This document shows, piece after piece, positions 27,723 to 42,940 of a DNA stretch of 64,000 nucleotides (its first letter is position 1; each line of letters starts with the position of its first letter). The position numbers and the translations under genes were made by a program. The notes below the pieces were generated by a model. The model had not been told where the DNA came from and made no database searches. It saw only the letters and a list, made by a program, of their open reading frames with translations. Origin of the DNA: Chiua virens. Its lineage: Eukaryota; Basidiomycota; Agaricomycetes; Boletales; Boletaceae. The stretch spans positions 1,116,001 through 1,180,000 of the forward strand of contig JAHNUO010000010.1 of assembly GCA_019787685.1 (NCBI GenBank), given 5' to 3'.

Positions 27723-30291
27723 GCGATCTAGACAAATTTAGGCGTCACTCCAGAAGTGCGAGTGCAAGATCAACATGGCTGGAATGGAAGACGCTTGCGA
27801 ATATTACTTTCCACCAACGTTCGTCGCCCTTTCGGATCGTACATGGTTATAACAATATTAATAGTGTACGAACAATCCTAGCGAGGAGGCCGATTAGGCT
27901 GGATGGAGGTCTTGAGCAGATGATCAATACGTACCTAGGAGACAGTCGCAAGAGACCCAATTTGACATTGCAGGGGTGGGATTCGGAGCCAAACGTTCCT
28001 TGGGTCATTTTAACTGACAGGATTATGCTATAGTCATTGGCACCTATCAATCCGAGCCTGATGATGAACCCACCTGTAGACCCGCACGGTGACCATTGAT
28101 TGTCCCATGGCACAAGAGAGTTGAAGTGAAGTTGAAGCGACACCATGAAAGTGAGGATCATGTGGCAAATTTGACTTGTCGTCCTCGATCAATTCGGTTA
28201 CTAATCCACGGGACCGGCCCGCCCCCCATCAGTGGCACTCGTTAAACGTTCCGACTTTTTCGCACACCGCTAGTACTATTCCCCTGCATCCTAAATACAG
28301 GCAACTCGCCACAGGTGCTAGTACTGGAAATGAATGAACTTCCAGGCTCAGAATTAGCCACTGCTGCTGCGCCAATACGTTAAGATCTGGCCGTGTTTGA
28401 ACTGATATGGGGTGGGCGGACCTCCATATCACTGGTGCGGTTCTCCTCGTACGTTCATCCTCGTCTGCCACAGTTCTGTCAGCTCGCCGCACCGTCCACC
28501 CTTTCTCTCCGTCGGCAGCCTCCTCACTGACAAGGATGGCCCCAATACACAGACGCAGAACGATCGCTCATTCAACGTCTTCTTGCACCCGCGTGTTGCT
28601 GACCTATGTATTTCATCCCAAGCCCTAATATGCTCGCGGAATGGCGAGGAGATGAACATGCGCCCTGCCACCACGACACCTCGACGCGGCAGGTGGAGCG
28701 CGCGGATGCTAGCGTGACCTGTGAGATCGCGAGACGCAAGAGAGCTAACTCGGAACACTCTTGCGACCGGCTTTCCGAATTGCTCGGACGCCGGGTGATC
28801 GCCACATCGATTCCAAAGGCTCAATGTGTCGACGGCCTTGGTCCGAGGTCAAGAATCACCTTAGGAGCGTATCATTTCTTGAATGCGTTGTTGTAAAGTT
28901 CTGCAGTTGGTCGCCGTGCACTGGCATACCTATTGATCGGTTAACTTATGGACTTATCATCAAAGGTCCTTTGACCTACGGCTCGACTTTGTGAATTCGA
29001 CGTACTACATCACAGTCCAAAATGATCCGGTGAGACCAGCAAATCTGTCCGAAATACCTAATGACTCACTGTCAGGTAGGTGATTGGTGTCTTGATCCTT
29101 ACCCCGGCTGGGGACACCCACATCATCAACACCGCCGCTCAATTCCCCGACGCACGAAAGGGTACATCTGAATGTCGGATCTCACTGTACTTCGGGACCT
29201 TGACGAGGAACGTCCCATTGGGACCATTCATCATACGTCGGGTCGTCTTACGGGACTGAGCCATCGGCGCCGCGCGCGTTTCATCCTTCTGTGCAGTTGC
29301 TGCATCTCAAAACCACAATGTCGAGTTCTAGTCGAAGGTCCGGTACCATGATATCAAGCGTGTCCGGCTCTTACACTCAAGGACCTCGAGTGTGTAAAAA
29401 CCTAGGCAAGCTGAAGTATTCCTGGAATGACTATCCGCTCACTGTTTTGGTTGGCAGCGGTGCTTTCTGGAGCATCCTGCGCGTACGCGTGGTACCTAGA
29501 GAACCCCCCTGCCCACTCGACCAGCCAGGTTCCGTATGCGCCACCAAGGCTTATGAAATGCGAGAGTGGTAAATTATGACACAGTACTTGTGACCCGTGG
29601 CCCGTCTGACATGTATATTAGCGCAGAATCGCCCAGAGAAAGAAGGTCTATACAGCCTCGCACGGAGTTCCTGGATCAACTTTTTCACTGGCATCGACAT
29701 CCGACGCAAGCATGACGAAGTACCGCATAGAACACCGTTTTGCCATGCTGGCAAAAAATATGAATGCCAGCTCATGCCAGGCACCGTAAGCAAACGCGAG
29801 TTTCTTTTTGCCCGAGCCAACCTATTGTGATACAGCACAGATCCCGAGACATGATCACCGACACTACGTAAAGGAAAAATGACTCGGACGACCGTATTCA
29901 ACAAGTTGGGCAATGATTTTACTTCCGTGGGTCGGGAACGACATGCAGTTGGTGGTTAGGACCAAAACTGTATTCATTTCCATAGCACGTTCATCGTCCC
30001 TAATTCAGGAACAGGGTACCGGCTTGATTTTATACAGTACGCCGATATTCACTTGCTGAATGGATACAATTTCGGGTGTCTCAATGCACCCCAGTCCTTT
30101 TTTCACCTCCGGTTTTCTTAGGGCAAATTTGATACCTTGACTCAGCATATCTTTCTTGCTAACACGGGAGGGACATGGAAACTTCGAGGATGTTGCGACG
30201 TTGACATGCACAAGTACACGCGAAAGAAAATTTCAAGTGTCAGTGTCGTTCCACAATATTGATGTGCATTATCACGTTCCTTTTATATCAT
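27723..30291. other. gene-poor region, nothing assigned
   Basis: Open stretches here are short, overlap on both strands, and show no conserved motif or consistent intron pattern. A minus-strand reading near 29,263 gives about 40 residues beginning MAQSRKTTRRMMNGPNG before a stop. It is not enough to call. No tRNA or repeat seen. Confidence 0.4.
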
Positions 30292-31118
30292 TCAATCGCT
30301 TCTCCAAAGTCGACACGAGGATTTATCTAACGCTTTACGGATCAACTTTTCCCTTCTATTTGGTGCTAACGCGATGCAAGTGGGAATATTCTCTGGTTGC
30401 TCTGTCCAAATGTGATGTAGTATTGGAAACGGTTCAGCACCTGAGAGCAGCACAGACAGCTTCTGGAGGGTAGTTGTATCTGGTGTCTGAAAGATAGCAT
30501 TACGACCGCACGTGCACCGAGACCACGACCACGCACCTGAAGAACAACCTACAAACCTGTGTCATCTCTATGACAATTTCCAGGCACTCAAGCACTCACC
30601 TTGCGCATGTTCCCGAGATCTGCGAGATAGTCCATCGTTTCTTTCCGATCTCGCGTTTCATGCAACACCTATCAGCAACACGGAATGAAAAAAAGGAATC
30701 GCGGACAAGCACGCGACACGCATACCGCCGTAGCCGCATGTGCAGCTTGAGCCATGAGCGGTCCAGCGCCCCACTTCTCCTTCTGGGAATGTGGATGAGA
30801 GGAAGGAGGGTTGAAAGTCGATGGTCAGTCCGTACATGGATTCATTCAGGCTGTAAGTTCGGCTTCACTGCGGACTCACATCAAAGAGGTCTCTGCGCAC
30901 GACGATCTGCATCACGAGCGGTTCGCGTGCATCGGAAGACTGTTCCGACGCTGATGAAGTGGCATTCTGCAAATCAAAAAAGTACGGGTACAAAAGGTTG
31001 AGTAAGTTCAGAAGCCAAACCTCCCGCCAAGGCCGAAATGGAGGCTTACAGGAACGGATGTATTCGGGGCGTGACTCGGGTCGGAGGCGGATAATGGGTG
31101 TGGTTGCAGATCAGCCAT
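30292..31118 (-). CDS. PTH2-type peptidyl-tRNA hydrolase domain protein (PTRHD1-like)
   Basis: Six exons (31050-31118, 30880-30966, 30726-30782, 30600-30668, 30537-30548 and 30292-30486) all join in phase 0 and give 162 residues. Family signatures are MQIVVRRDLF, KWGAGPLMAQAAHA, the NMRKVVLQ strand and a C-terminus with CIALAPNR. PTH2 enzymes release peptides from peptidyl-tRNA; in PTRHD1-like members that activity is less certain. Exon 5 is only 12 nt (V-V-L-Q), yet those residues are conserved in the family, which supports the model. Confidence 0.85.
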
Positions 31119-31479
31119 CGTGCAGAGTCGCCGTCGGGACCCTGACGAATGAAGGAGCGATAGAAGATTTTCACGAGAGCGATGAGTTTCACGGATGATG
31201 GTGGGATATCGAGCAAGTGGGGTGTATCGGAGGAGATACACTTGCATGGACTCCGGGACAGATCGACCGTCGGAAATCTCGCTGCAATTCGCCGGCTCTG
31301 TCGGCTCACGTGATGTCGGAATGAGCACTGAGCACCATCACATCACATCTTGCAAGAACCCCACACCGGAACATGTCTCGACGATCAGAATGGACATCGT
31401 GAAAGGGAGCGATGATGAAGGAATGTAAGTTCTCTTCGCAATTCATGTTGCTTTACTCTCAACAGGTGAGGGTTCACTG
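31119..31479. promoter_or_regulatory. intergenic region between PTH2 and the terpene-synthase remnant
   Basis: It holds the upstream region of the minus-strand PTH2 gene and of the plus-strand pseudogene. No motif was singled out. Confidence 0.35.
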
Positions 31480-32523
31480 TGAATTTTTATCAGCTAATGT
31501 ACTGGCAAGACGCAGACTATTCGCGCGACTATCCACTCGCTCCTGGCGCAGTGTAATGTCCCTTTGCAGAATCACGCCGTTCGAGTACGACCTTTTAGTA
31601 CCAGGATTGTGTCGACGAGGCGCTTCGACTGTGGCTACCCAATGGAAGGCGACTAGTACTTTGCGACTGGGCGTTGAATACGCAGAAACTGCTGGTGAAC
31701 ACCGTGCAAACCAGATATGGCTGGCACTTTTCACGACGTGCGTCAGCTGCGTAGACGAGGGGCCCTTCCGAAATTCCCAACATTTATCTGTTCAATGAAC
31801 GATTCGTTGTACGGAAACAACAAGGAGCCCTGTCCAGGATGCACTCGCGGTTCTCATTCACCAGGTACCAGACCTGTTTAGTCCCATTCGTTCGAAGCTG
31901 GTTATGACGTCGTGCCTGAGCTTTGTCACTGCCAACCTGTTGTACTACGAGGCGACATCCATGCAGGTATGACTATCACAGTTTTCGCGACTGCACGATT
32001 GATGTATATGGACAGACCGCGAACGCAGCCCTCCAATACCCTATTTACCAGCGCAGGATGACTGCCCTTGCGGAGGGTTGTGCGTATATGGGATTCGCCC
32101 GTAAGATTCCAGTGATAGAATACGTTCAAGCAATACCAGAGATTATGGTGTGCATCACCGACGTAAAGTATGTAGCATGTATCGAATGAAACTGTGTAAC
32201 CACTCACGAATCTTGTAGTGATGTATTGTCATTCTACAAGGGAGAGTCCGGGGGTGAAGCCGCAAATCTCCGCAATGGCAGCTCGTGGCGGAGAATCTCA
32301 CTTGAAGAGCTTCATGACGTTGGGAGAAACCGTGATGGATTACTACAAGATTTTGAAGATAAAGGAAGAACCACCTGTGGCTCATGAGGAAGTTAAGCGA
32401 TTTTGCTCTGGGCGGCTGGATACATCGATTTTCATCTATCCTCGGAGAGGTACAAGTTGGGAGACTCGAATTTGTAGGCGGCCTGTGTCTCTCGAGTCAT
32501 TTATCGCACTAGGAAATATTTAG
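31480..32523 (+). pseudogene. decayed TRI5-like terpene synthase copy
   Basis: The order of conserved blocks follows the copy at 33527-34586. There is an N-terminal helix block (near 31,510-31,600), a segment ending in YYEATSMQ at a splice site (about 31,968), an exon with YQRRMTALAEG (near 32,050), and a degraded NSE-type Mg-binding region (LSFYKGE near 32,230). Frames change at least twice between 31,560 and 31,900, and the last block shifts again, so no intact protein is possible. It is probably a tandem duplicate that has lost function. Confidence 0.65.
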
Positions 32524-33526
32524 GTTTTCTCCGCTGCTGTACTGCCAGTGGGCGCGTTGCTCCAGGGAAAATGATACATCGTGGATCGTGTTTGATGGAT
32601 AATGGAGGCGCATCAACTGAATATTGTGTTCAAGAAAGTGACACTTGCCAAGGCCCTCACGCTGGGGAAATGATGTGTTTCACATGTCTCCATATCTCCT
32701 CTTTCCTTCCTCTAAGGCGTGTTAAGTGGCAACGTGATAGGCGAGACGATTACGAACCATTAGTGAGTTCATCGCCTGCGTCCCTTTCGTCTCTTTGAGT
32801 TCGATGGCAAAGAGACAACAGATTTCATCACAGCTTGATTTCCGCATTTCAAAATGCTTTCGCGTACACGGGTCCCCACCCTAACACAATCCCTGAGTAC
32901 ATCTTCAGCATACACATCCTGGCAGGCCCTGAAGGAGACTAATACTCCGTGATATGTACGTCAAATTGCAGTGACATGTTTAAGGAACTTGCTTGGGTAA
33001 TGTGATACTCTGCTGACGGATGATCGATGATCCATCATCTGTGATCGGTCAAGATTGTCAAAGTGCAACTTGAACCATTCAGGTTTCAATAAGAAATTTA
33101 AAGGTTTGCTTCTGAAGCAGTCGCCTTTGAGTGGTTACAATCGCTCAACTCCTTAGTGCCGGTCATCCAGACGGGAACTACTTGTGTGTCAGACTCCCAG
33201 TGAGGGTGTTCCGTTCCGTCGTGATGGTTCGGACCCTTCAAAGGTAGCGTTTAATTGTTCACAGGTTCGTCCTCCGATGAACCACTTACCATCCTACACT
33301 TGAAACACGGCCAACCCGTGCCACTGTGTACAAGAGACAGTCATGAATCGTTTGTCCTGAATGGGTCTTTGATATGGAATGTTGCGGAAGGGATGTGAAC
33401 ACCGTGACTCGGAAAAGTCAATCTCAAAATGTAGAACGGACACCTTCCAACACCCCGGAGAATGTCATCCTCAGGTATAAGAGCGACGCAAGAATCTGAC
33501 GTCTTTCGGCAAACTCCTCTTTTCCG
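32524..33526. other. spacer between the two terpene-synthase copies, no gene seen
   Basis: Only short unsupported open stretches. The right end is the promoter side of the gene starting at 33527. Confidence 0.4.
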
Positions 33527-34586
33527 ATGCTCGACTCGCAGCAGGTGAGTCGAGGTCGTTGCAGTCTCCTCACTGGCAGCTACCAATGTCTCGCAGATTC
33601 AGACCATCCGTGAAACTATACGCTGGGTTCTTGCCGAGTGTAATGTCACATGCAAAGTCACCCCTTTTGACCACGACTTTTATCGGGAGTGTGTCGACGA
33701 AGCGGTTCGACGTGGCTTTGTGGTGGAGGGCGACCACTCCGTCCAGACGTGCATGCGACCGGGTGTCCTCTATGCGTCAACTGCTGGCAGGCACCTCAAC
33801 TCACGTGCAACTCAGAGATGGCTTGCCCTCTACACATCATGCACATTATACATTGATGAGGTATTCTTCCATTTTCCTTCGGAGATTCCGGAGATCTACC
33901 TGTTCAGTGATCGATTGATCGGTGGCCAACGACAAGGAAACCCCGTCCTGGATGCACTCACCGATATACTTCAAGAGACGCCAGACTTGTTTCGCTCCAT
34001 CCCGTCGAAACTCATCGTGACGTCGACGTTGAACTTTGTCGCTGGGAACCTGTTGGAGTACTGAGACGACGTCCATGCAGGTATGGTCACCACAACCATG
34101 GCAAACATGCAATTGATCAGTATGTCAGATCACGAGCACTGCTCAACAATACCCTGATTACCAGCGCCAACTGTCTGGCCTCGCAGAGGGCTATGCATAT
34201 ATAGCACTCTCACGGCGCGAGATTCCAGTGACAGAGTATGTTCAAGCGATACCAGAGTTGATGCAGTTTATCAACGACATCAAGTACGTACATGGTAGTC
34301 ATGGAGACTGATGCATTCCGCTCACGCATCGTTTAGCGATATAATGTCATTCTACAAGGAAGAGCTTGCGGGTGAGATTACCAATCGGATCTCCACCATG
34401 GCCGCTTGCGATAAGGACACACCTTTGGGAAGCTTCGTGAAGCTGGCGAAGTTGGCGGTCGATCGCTACCATAAGCTGGTGGAAATATTGGAAGGATCAC
34501 CCGCGGCTTGCGAGCAAATCAAGGGATTTTGTGCTGGGTACCTCGACTTTCATCTATCTTCGGAAAGGTACAATTGGCGGACTTGA
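33527..34586 (+). CDS. TRI5-like (trichodiene-synthase family) sesquiterpene synthase, one frameshift
   Basis: Exons are 33527-33544, 33597-34080, 34129-34283 and 34337-34586, for about 300 residues. The first Asp-rich motif is LYIDEVF, a reduced form of the DDxxD box. The NSE-type box NDIMSFYKEE is complete, and an RY pair lies near the end (ERYNW). This fold ionises farnesyl diphosphate to cyclic sesquiterpenes; the product cannot be told from sequence. One extra base near 34062 breaks exon 2 just before its splice site, while reading frame and motifs continue on both sides. The break may be an assembly error or early decay. Confidence 0.75.
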
Positions 34587-35574
34587 ACCTGTATTGACCA
34601 CCCAGTGACCACAGTATCATATTTCCGCCTCGCTTTTCTCTTTCAGCTGTTGTCGATATATTTGACTACTACTGTCGTCGTTGATACCTCTCGACCGAAA
34701 TCTTTTTGTACATTCCGAAGTGGCACTGCAATCTTATCTCTAACCTTGATCGAATGAGCAGAAAGAATGGAATTTCTGATATGTCGGTCGACGAGACATC
34801 CGAGAAGGCTGGAACACGGTGGTATGGATCATGACGCACGAGCCTCGAGGGAAAGCGAGACGTCCGTCGGAAAGGTCTCTGCAACCTTGCGTCAGCGGAC
34901 TGTCACACAAGTATTCGAGCATACCTTGTCAAATCGTCCGAGGCGATCTGGACATCCGAGTTAGTGACCCAGGGCGCCTTGGGGTGTGTTTGGCTTGTAT
35001 GATGACTCGGAGCTACGGCTGCTGAGTTTGTACAGTGCCAGTGAAAGATGGGCCGACCAATGTTGACTCAGATCTCCTGAGGATTGCAAGAGCTTGCGTG
35101 CTCACTAATCCAAGCAACTTTGTATGATCGCTCGTGGTCATTGAGTATTAATTTAAGGCCAAGTCAATTATAAGAAGTTGAACTCGGAGCGCAATGAATA
35201 GTGTGCGGGTTTGTTGTATTGAACAGGACTGGATGGAACCCCTAAGTCAATATTTCAATAATTGTTAGAAATCTAATTTGCAGTCCGAACAATTTGTTGG
35301 CGCGCCCGGGCCGGAACGCAGTCGATCCATATACGTGTGAAGTGCATTGAGTGGGGTTACCTCGACTACATAGAGGGGAGGGTTTATGATGAGTGTGGCT
35401 AATAGACAAGTCATAAGTAGAGTATGTAGGGTGGTGGTACTTTTCATAATCTATGCTATGCAAGGTCATGGAAGTGCAGATAGCAGGAATGCAGACTAAT
35501 GAAAACGAGGGGACTGGCGGAGAGCCAGAAATCAAGCAGAGGACTAAAGAGCCGAAAACGAGGATTCAGGTGAC
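34587..35574. other. intergenic region, no gene seen
   Basis: It contains the 3' sides of the terpene synthase and of the Hsp70 gene. Short open stretches only. Confidence 0.4.
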
Positions 35575-37939
<2,365 letters not shown>

Positions 37940-38281
37940 GGAGGAAGAGAGCGAAGGGTGAAGTGAAGCGGTGGCGCCAATTTTCCAAATTTTTTAGACC
38001 CTCGGGTGCTGACGTCAGCACTTCAAGCCGGCCATTTGCTGGAACTTTCCGTGGGAATCTCCCACGTCGCGGACGCTGGAAATTTTCTCTTGACTGTCAT
38101 GACCAGGGAACATGACTACTGGAGGAGAGTTGCGAGAGTCGTTTGAACTTGAATGTATTGTTGCAAGCACACTAGCAAATGTCGTTGTCATTAATATTGT
38201 CAATGTTAGTTCCGGTATGGTCCGGAAGTCACTTTGACCTTCGGGTTGATCCGACTCCGTTTGCTCTGCACTTTGCCCACG
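37940..38281. promoter_or_regulatory. divergent promoter region between Hsp70 and the APH-fold gene
   Basis: About 340 bp separate the two divergent start codons. No perfect heat-shock element was established by eye. Confidence 0.4.
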
Positions 38282-39800
38282 ATGTCGGACGGCTCTCCCA
38301 GAGGAATTGGCGGTGAATATGGAGCCGTACGCGCTAACATCGACATCGAGAGGCTGAATGCATATCTCCTTGCTTATGTGCCCGCTGTCAGTTCCCCCGT
38401 AGATGTCCAACAGTTCAAAGTATGCTCCCTGTTGCCTCCAATAGACCGGTCCTGTCTAACCTTTCTGTCCAGTTTGGGCAGGTAGGTCTAACCGGCTTCA
38501 TTCGACCTTCCATTGAACCACAACGGAGTTTCTAGTCCAATCCTACTTACTTCCTGACGGATGCTAGGTTCGTATCGAGGTTCATGTCCTACATGCGATT
38601 AAACTCTGATTTTCCCTTAGACGAAAGCGCTTCGTCTTGCGAAAGAAGCCTGCGGGTCAGCTACTCTCCTCCACCGCCCATCAGATTGAGCGTGAATATC
38701 GAATGCTGAGTGCCCTCCACAAGCACAATACGAAGCCAAGCACGAAGATCTGGCAAGCTGTCCCTGTTCCAGTACCGTACGTGCTGTGCGAGGATGTCAA
38801 TGTCATCGGGACCCCCTTTTACATAATGGAATATCTCGACGGCCGAATATTCACTGACACAAGGATGTTGGAAGTCTCTCCAAACGACAGGCGTGAATGG
38901 TGAGTGACGTATCTTAGTTATCTGCCGCACACATAACTAACTACATGATTCACGTCTAGTTGGATTTCCGCTGTGCAAGCCCTTGCTGCACTGGCCTCTC
39001 TCGATCCGGCCGACATCGGACTTGCTAACTTTGGACCGTCCACGGATTATTTCCCCCGCCAGATCAAGTCCTTGACTCGTGTTTCTCAGGTGCAATCCCA
39101 GGTGGTCGATATCGATACTGAATACCGATAGGAAAGATACCGTTTTTCGACGAACTGATGGGTTGGTACCATAAACATCTCCCTGACGAGAAGAAAACTG
39201 GGGTTGCGTGTCGTTCATGGAGACTACAAGCTTGACAATCTGATCTTCCATCCGACCTGAGAATAAAGTGATAGGAATTTTAGACTGGGAGTTGTGCACG
39301 CTTGGTAGCCCAGTAGGTCACTCTGCGCTCTCGATACAATGTACAAGAACCTAAGCTTGGGTACAGCTCGCAGATCTAGGAAATCTCACGCAACCGTGGG
39401 CAATCGATTCCAAACATCTACCAGACGATCCCCAACTCAGAAACTACGATTTACTCAAGGCATTTAAGAACACGACAAAAGACGTGCCAATACCCTTACA
39501 AGACCTGGAGCGTGAATATTGTCGTCTTACCAACCAGGCATACCCCATCAAGGAGATGACGTTTGTCCGCAGTTGGATGCTCTTCAGAGTGAGTTCAAAA
39601 TCTTTTATCCTGTTACGCAGTCGTCTGTAATTTTACAGTTGGCGGTCATCTCGCAAGGGATCGCAGCCAGGTTTGCTAGACGCCAGGCCAGCTCGGAACG
39701 CGCACATATCCATGTTTGGCTCTTCCCCGCAGTAGGCCACTTGGCGAAGGCTTCTCTGGAAGATGATGGTCACATTATCGACAATAAATCTAAGCTGTAA
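38282..39800 (+). CDS. APH-fold phosphotransferase (ACAD10/11-type kinase domain), several frameshifts
   Basis: The start is [14 protein letters not shown] at 38282. Motifs are FVLRKKPAG (ATP-binding Lys region), [21 protein letters not shown], the catalytic [16 protein letters not shown] and [13 protein letters not shown]. The C-terminus near 39,790 is rich in charged residues. Several short introns split the gene. Extra bases near 39,123, 39,200 and 39,258 move the frame inside the conserved catalytic block. The gene is either a young pseudogene or affected by assembly errors. Relatives phosphorylate small hydroxy-acyl or similar substrates; the substrate here is unknown. Confidence 0.7.
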
Positions 39801-39833
39801 ATCACCCGTCCTGTAAGCTGCAACTCGGCGTCA

Positions 39834-41020
39834 TCACGCATAGCTACCCCTCTTTTTATCCACAAATCCCTTGATATCATGCATGGACGGCCGTTCGACA
39901 GGGTTCTGTTTCCAGCATTTCTCCAGTAAACTCCACAGACCTTCTCTTATATCGCGCTTGTAATCATCGTACTTGAGTCTACCGTTCCTTTTCGTGACAT
40001 AGATCAATACCGCAGCGTCGTTTGGAAGACTGTGGTATGGTTGCTTGGCCGAGAAGATCTATGATTGGAATGTATCTGATACGGTGTACGGTGCTCGTGC
40101 TCGCTGTGCTTACCTCAGTCGCTGTGATCCCGAAAGCCCATACGTCGGTTGCAGTTGTGGGCCGAATTGCTACCGAAGTGGTCGGCTTCGGCCAGAAGTT
40201 CAGGGGCCATGTACCGGAGGGTACCAGGCGTGTTTTTAGTCGTAAATCCCGACATTTCCAGCACTATGGAAAGACCGAAGTCGGTGAGAACCGCATGCCC
40301 ATCGTCGTTGATAAGGATATTTCCCTGTAACGATTCCAGGCCGCGATGTGAGGGTTGGGTATCAAGCCTCGAGATGTAACATACCGGTTTGATATCACCG
40401 TGGACGATCTGATGGCTATGCAGATAGGCAAGACCACTAGAAACTTCGTACAGCTAAAATCATACGAGTTAGATGCCCACGTTTGTACCAGAATGGTTGG
40501 ATGAAGGCCTCACCAGATCCACCTTGTTGCGAAGTGAAAGGCCACTGCTCGCGACGTACCTGTTTAGACTTCCGTTCTTGTAGAAAGGTGATACCAATGC
40601 GGGGGTGGAATGGCGGGACATGTCGGTAGTTGTCATGATTCCAAGAAAAGGTACGACATTGTCGTGACTCAGTGTACCCCAAAGCCTTGCTTCTCGAAGA
40701 AGTTTCTACAAGGGCTTTAAACCACCGGATCTAGAAGACCATCTCTGATCGAAGCACTGACCTCGTTAAACTGCTTGACCTCTTCCTCAGTGAAGGCACT
40801 CCTGATAACCTTGATGGCCACCTGGATCCGGGAGAAGTCGTTGGTCGATCGAAATAATCATCGAAGCAAAGTCGATGGACTCACTTTTCGGGTTCTCTGC
40901 TTGGGATCGACTGAATTCTCCGAGCCAGACGTCGGCATGATTACCGGCCTCAAATGCATGTTGGCCAGTTCTGCGAATTACCGATGTGAGATCTTTGAGT
41001 TGAACGTTCATCAACGCCAT
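39834..41020 (-). CDS. protein kinase, TKL-like, one frameshift
   Basis: The start is MALMNVQLKDLTSV at 41020 and the stop at 39836-39834. The N-lobe has AFEAGNHADVWLGEF (glycine-loop position) and VAIKV (ATP Lys). The C-lobe has HGDIKPGNILI (catalytic loop), DFG and RYMAPE. The last exon has the ERPS motif typical of kinase subdomain XI. Introns are 50-80 nt. One extra base near 40,157 shifts the frame after the APE motif. Such stand-alone kinases are highly expanded in Agaricomycetes; the pathway is unknown. Confidence 0.8.
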
Positions 41021-41515
41021 GGCGCTCCTAGATAGTAAATCAAGTGCTACTGTGCTTTTGTGAGTGGCTCTGGAACAGCACAAAGCCTGCTTCAAGTCGG
41101 GTATTCAGAGGCGCCGCACTTGGGCCGTCTAGTAGTGACTCGGATCCTATCGGATCCAGATTAGCGCATACACACAGCCTTGACCTGTCCTTCGATCGAG
41201 TTGAAGCTGGAAATACAGGTACCAACGCCTTCCAGGCCGCTCACTGGCCCGGGCACCTGCTCGCCTGCCAGTGAGCCACCCACAAGCTCGTTCGAACCGT
41301 CTGCGTCAAGGGTAGCACTGCAGTTGTAGGGTTACTCGTGTTTGCCGCGTGATTGGTCCCGATGGACACCGACCTTATTATGTTCGATAACCCAGTCAGA
41401 GTAGCTTACAAAACAAGTAAGCAGTTTGAGTGAGCTTCAGACTTATGAATCCTATCTGGTCCTACTAGCATTCTTTTTCAACTTCAAACTTCCTAACATG
41501 AGTCACATCCCCTGT
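41021..41515. other. intergenic region, no gene seen
   Basis: It holds the upstream side of the kinase gene and the 3' side of the PARG gene. Nothing else supported. Confidence 0.4.
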
Positions 41516-42456
41516 CTAGTAAGACTTCTCGAAGGTCTTCTTAAATGTAGTGAACGTGGTTGATCCGAGGATCGCAAACACGATGCGATCAAAAGAAGAC
41601 CTATACCTTGCGTTTTTGCTCATCAGTAGATCTTCCCAAATTCTAGCCACCACCTCCACATTATTCCGAAATGCCCCTGTTCCAAAGCTTCCCAGAACAA
41701 GATTTTTCGCCCCTTGTTGTTCCATCAGTGACAATATCCTACTCATTCTCTCCTTCATCGTCGACTCTATCATGTTCTCGACCTTGGCCTGGTCTGTAGG
41801 TCCACCCTTTTTGTTACGGACGTCACCCGCATTAACGGCAGCGCTAGTCAAAACATCAACTTCGAAAGGGGTCACCCAGTCTCCAGAGTCATTTCGAAGT
41901 ATGACGATGGAGGGGGTATAGATCATTGCGTGGCTGTAGAAGCCGCCCTGCCGGTCGCGTAGGTGCAATTTATAGAATTGCTCGGCAGCGTCTGTCATAA
42001 GGGAAGGGAACAAGGTGGAAGATCGTGCGATGGACTCTTCCTGTGCCTGGGCACCGTTGAGAAAGCCACCCCCTGGGCGTGTGGCTGAGGCGAAGTTCAG
42101 CACTGCAATCCTCCCAAAGCTTCTTGAGTTATACAACATGTCATGTAAGAGGCGAGCGCCATCAAGTGTCGAGATTTCCATGATCGATATCTCGGTCTTG
42201 GTTGGGGAGAAAGGGGGGCATCCGAGGACCATCTAGATAAAGAATGGTCCTCGGGAGGGTAATAGCGCGTGTTGTGATTGGAGAACCTGATTTTGGCAGC
42301 CAAGTCAAGAGAACCGTTGGGAAACGTAATAGATCCTGCTTTGATAGCTTGCAGAGTGGTGTCTGCGATGTTCTTGAGAGCGTCGCGCTTGCTGATGGGC
42401 TGATTACTAGCGGGATGGGCAGCGCTGGTGCCAATCGTTTGAGGTGAGATATCCAT
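41516..42456 (-). CDS. microbial-type poly(ADP-ribose) glycohydrolase domain protein
   Basis: The catalytic signature PGGGFLNGAQAQEE (GGG-x-QEE) is followed by SSTLFPSL; LNFASATRP precedes it and LGSFGTGAFRNN lies near the C-terminus. This is the bacterial and fungal type PARG/macrodomain-like fold (TIGR02452-like), which removes ADP-ribose chains. The N-terminal exon starts MDISPQTIGT at 42456. The join near 42,190-42,240 needs either an intron or one indel in the C-run, because NTRYYPP and the block TKTEISIMEI lie in different frames. Confidence 0.8.
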
Positions 42457-42940
42457 GCCTTTTGGGTGTGAGTTGTAAGACAGGAGATTTTCAATGAAGA
42501 TCACGAAGCTGAACGACTGACTTTGAGTCAATATTTGTCAATGACTTGTCAAGGTATTGGCAAGCAAACCCAATTTAGTAGGTGACTTGTTGCTGCTCGA
42601 TAGCCAACTAACCGACCCCCATCGTATGTTAGAAGAATTCGATGTGAGAATTGAAGATCTCGGGATGCTCAGAGGAGACTTCGAATTCAAGCATCGAGCT
42701 GGATCTTCCGAAGAAATCTCAGATCTCAGATCCCAACCATGCATCGTGTGCTGGTCACGTGCGAGCGACAAGCCGTGTATCCGTGTAGTCACCGTGATTA
42801 ATTGTCGTGCTCTGCTTGCTATCCGTCTGGCGTTGCCGCAGTCATTTGTCCACTGCCACCTACCACCTGGTATACATGACTCGACTCTGACGCTTTATTC
42901 CGCACCGCAGTTCTGAATCCATTCTTGTATCTACCCTCAG
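42457..42940. promoter_or_regulatory. divergent upstream region of the PARG and hydrolase genes
   Basis: About 480 bp separate the two start codons. No gene or repeat seen; a plus-strand open stretch (42557-42916) has no motif. Confidence 0.35.

Noticed and set aside
27723..30291. Genes on short open stretches such as 28412-28717 or 29291-29572
   Set aside because: No motif, no splice-supported extension and similar open stretches on the other strand.
34337..34586. Secondary-metabolite gene cluster around the terpene synthases
   Set aside because: Neighbours are housekeeping genes (PTH2, Hsp70); no P450, transporter or regulator is seen.
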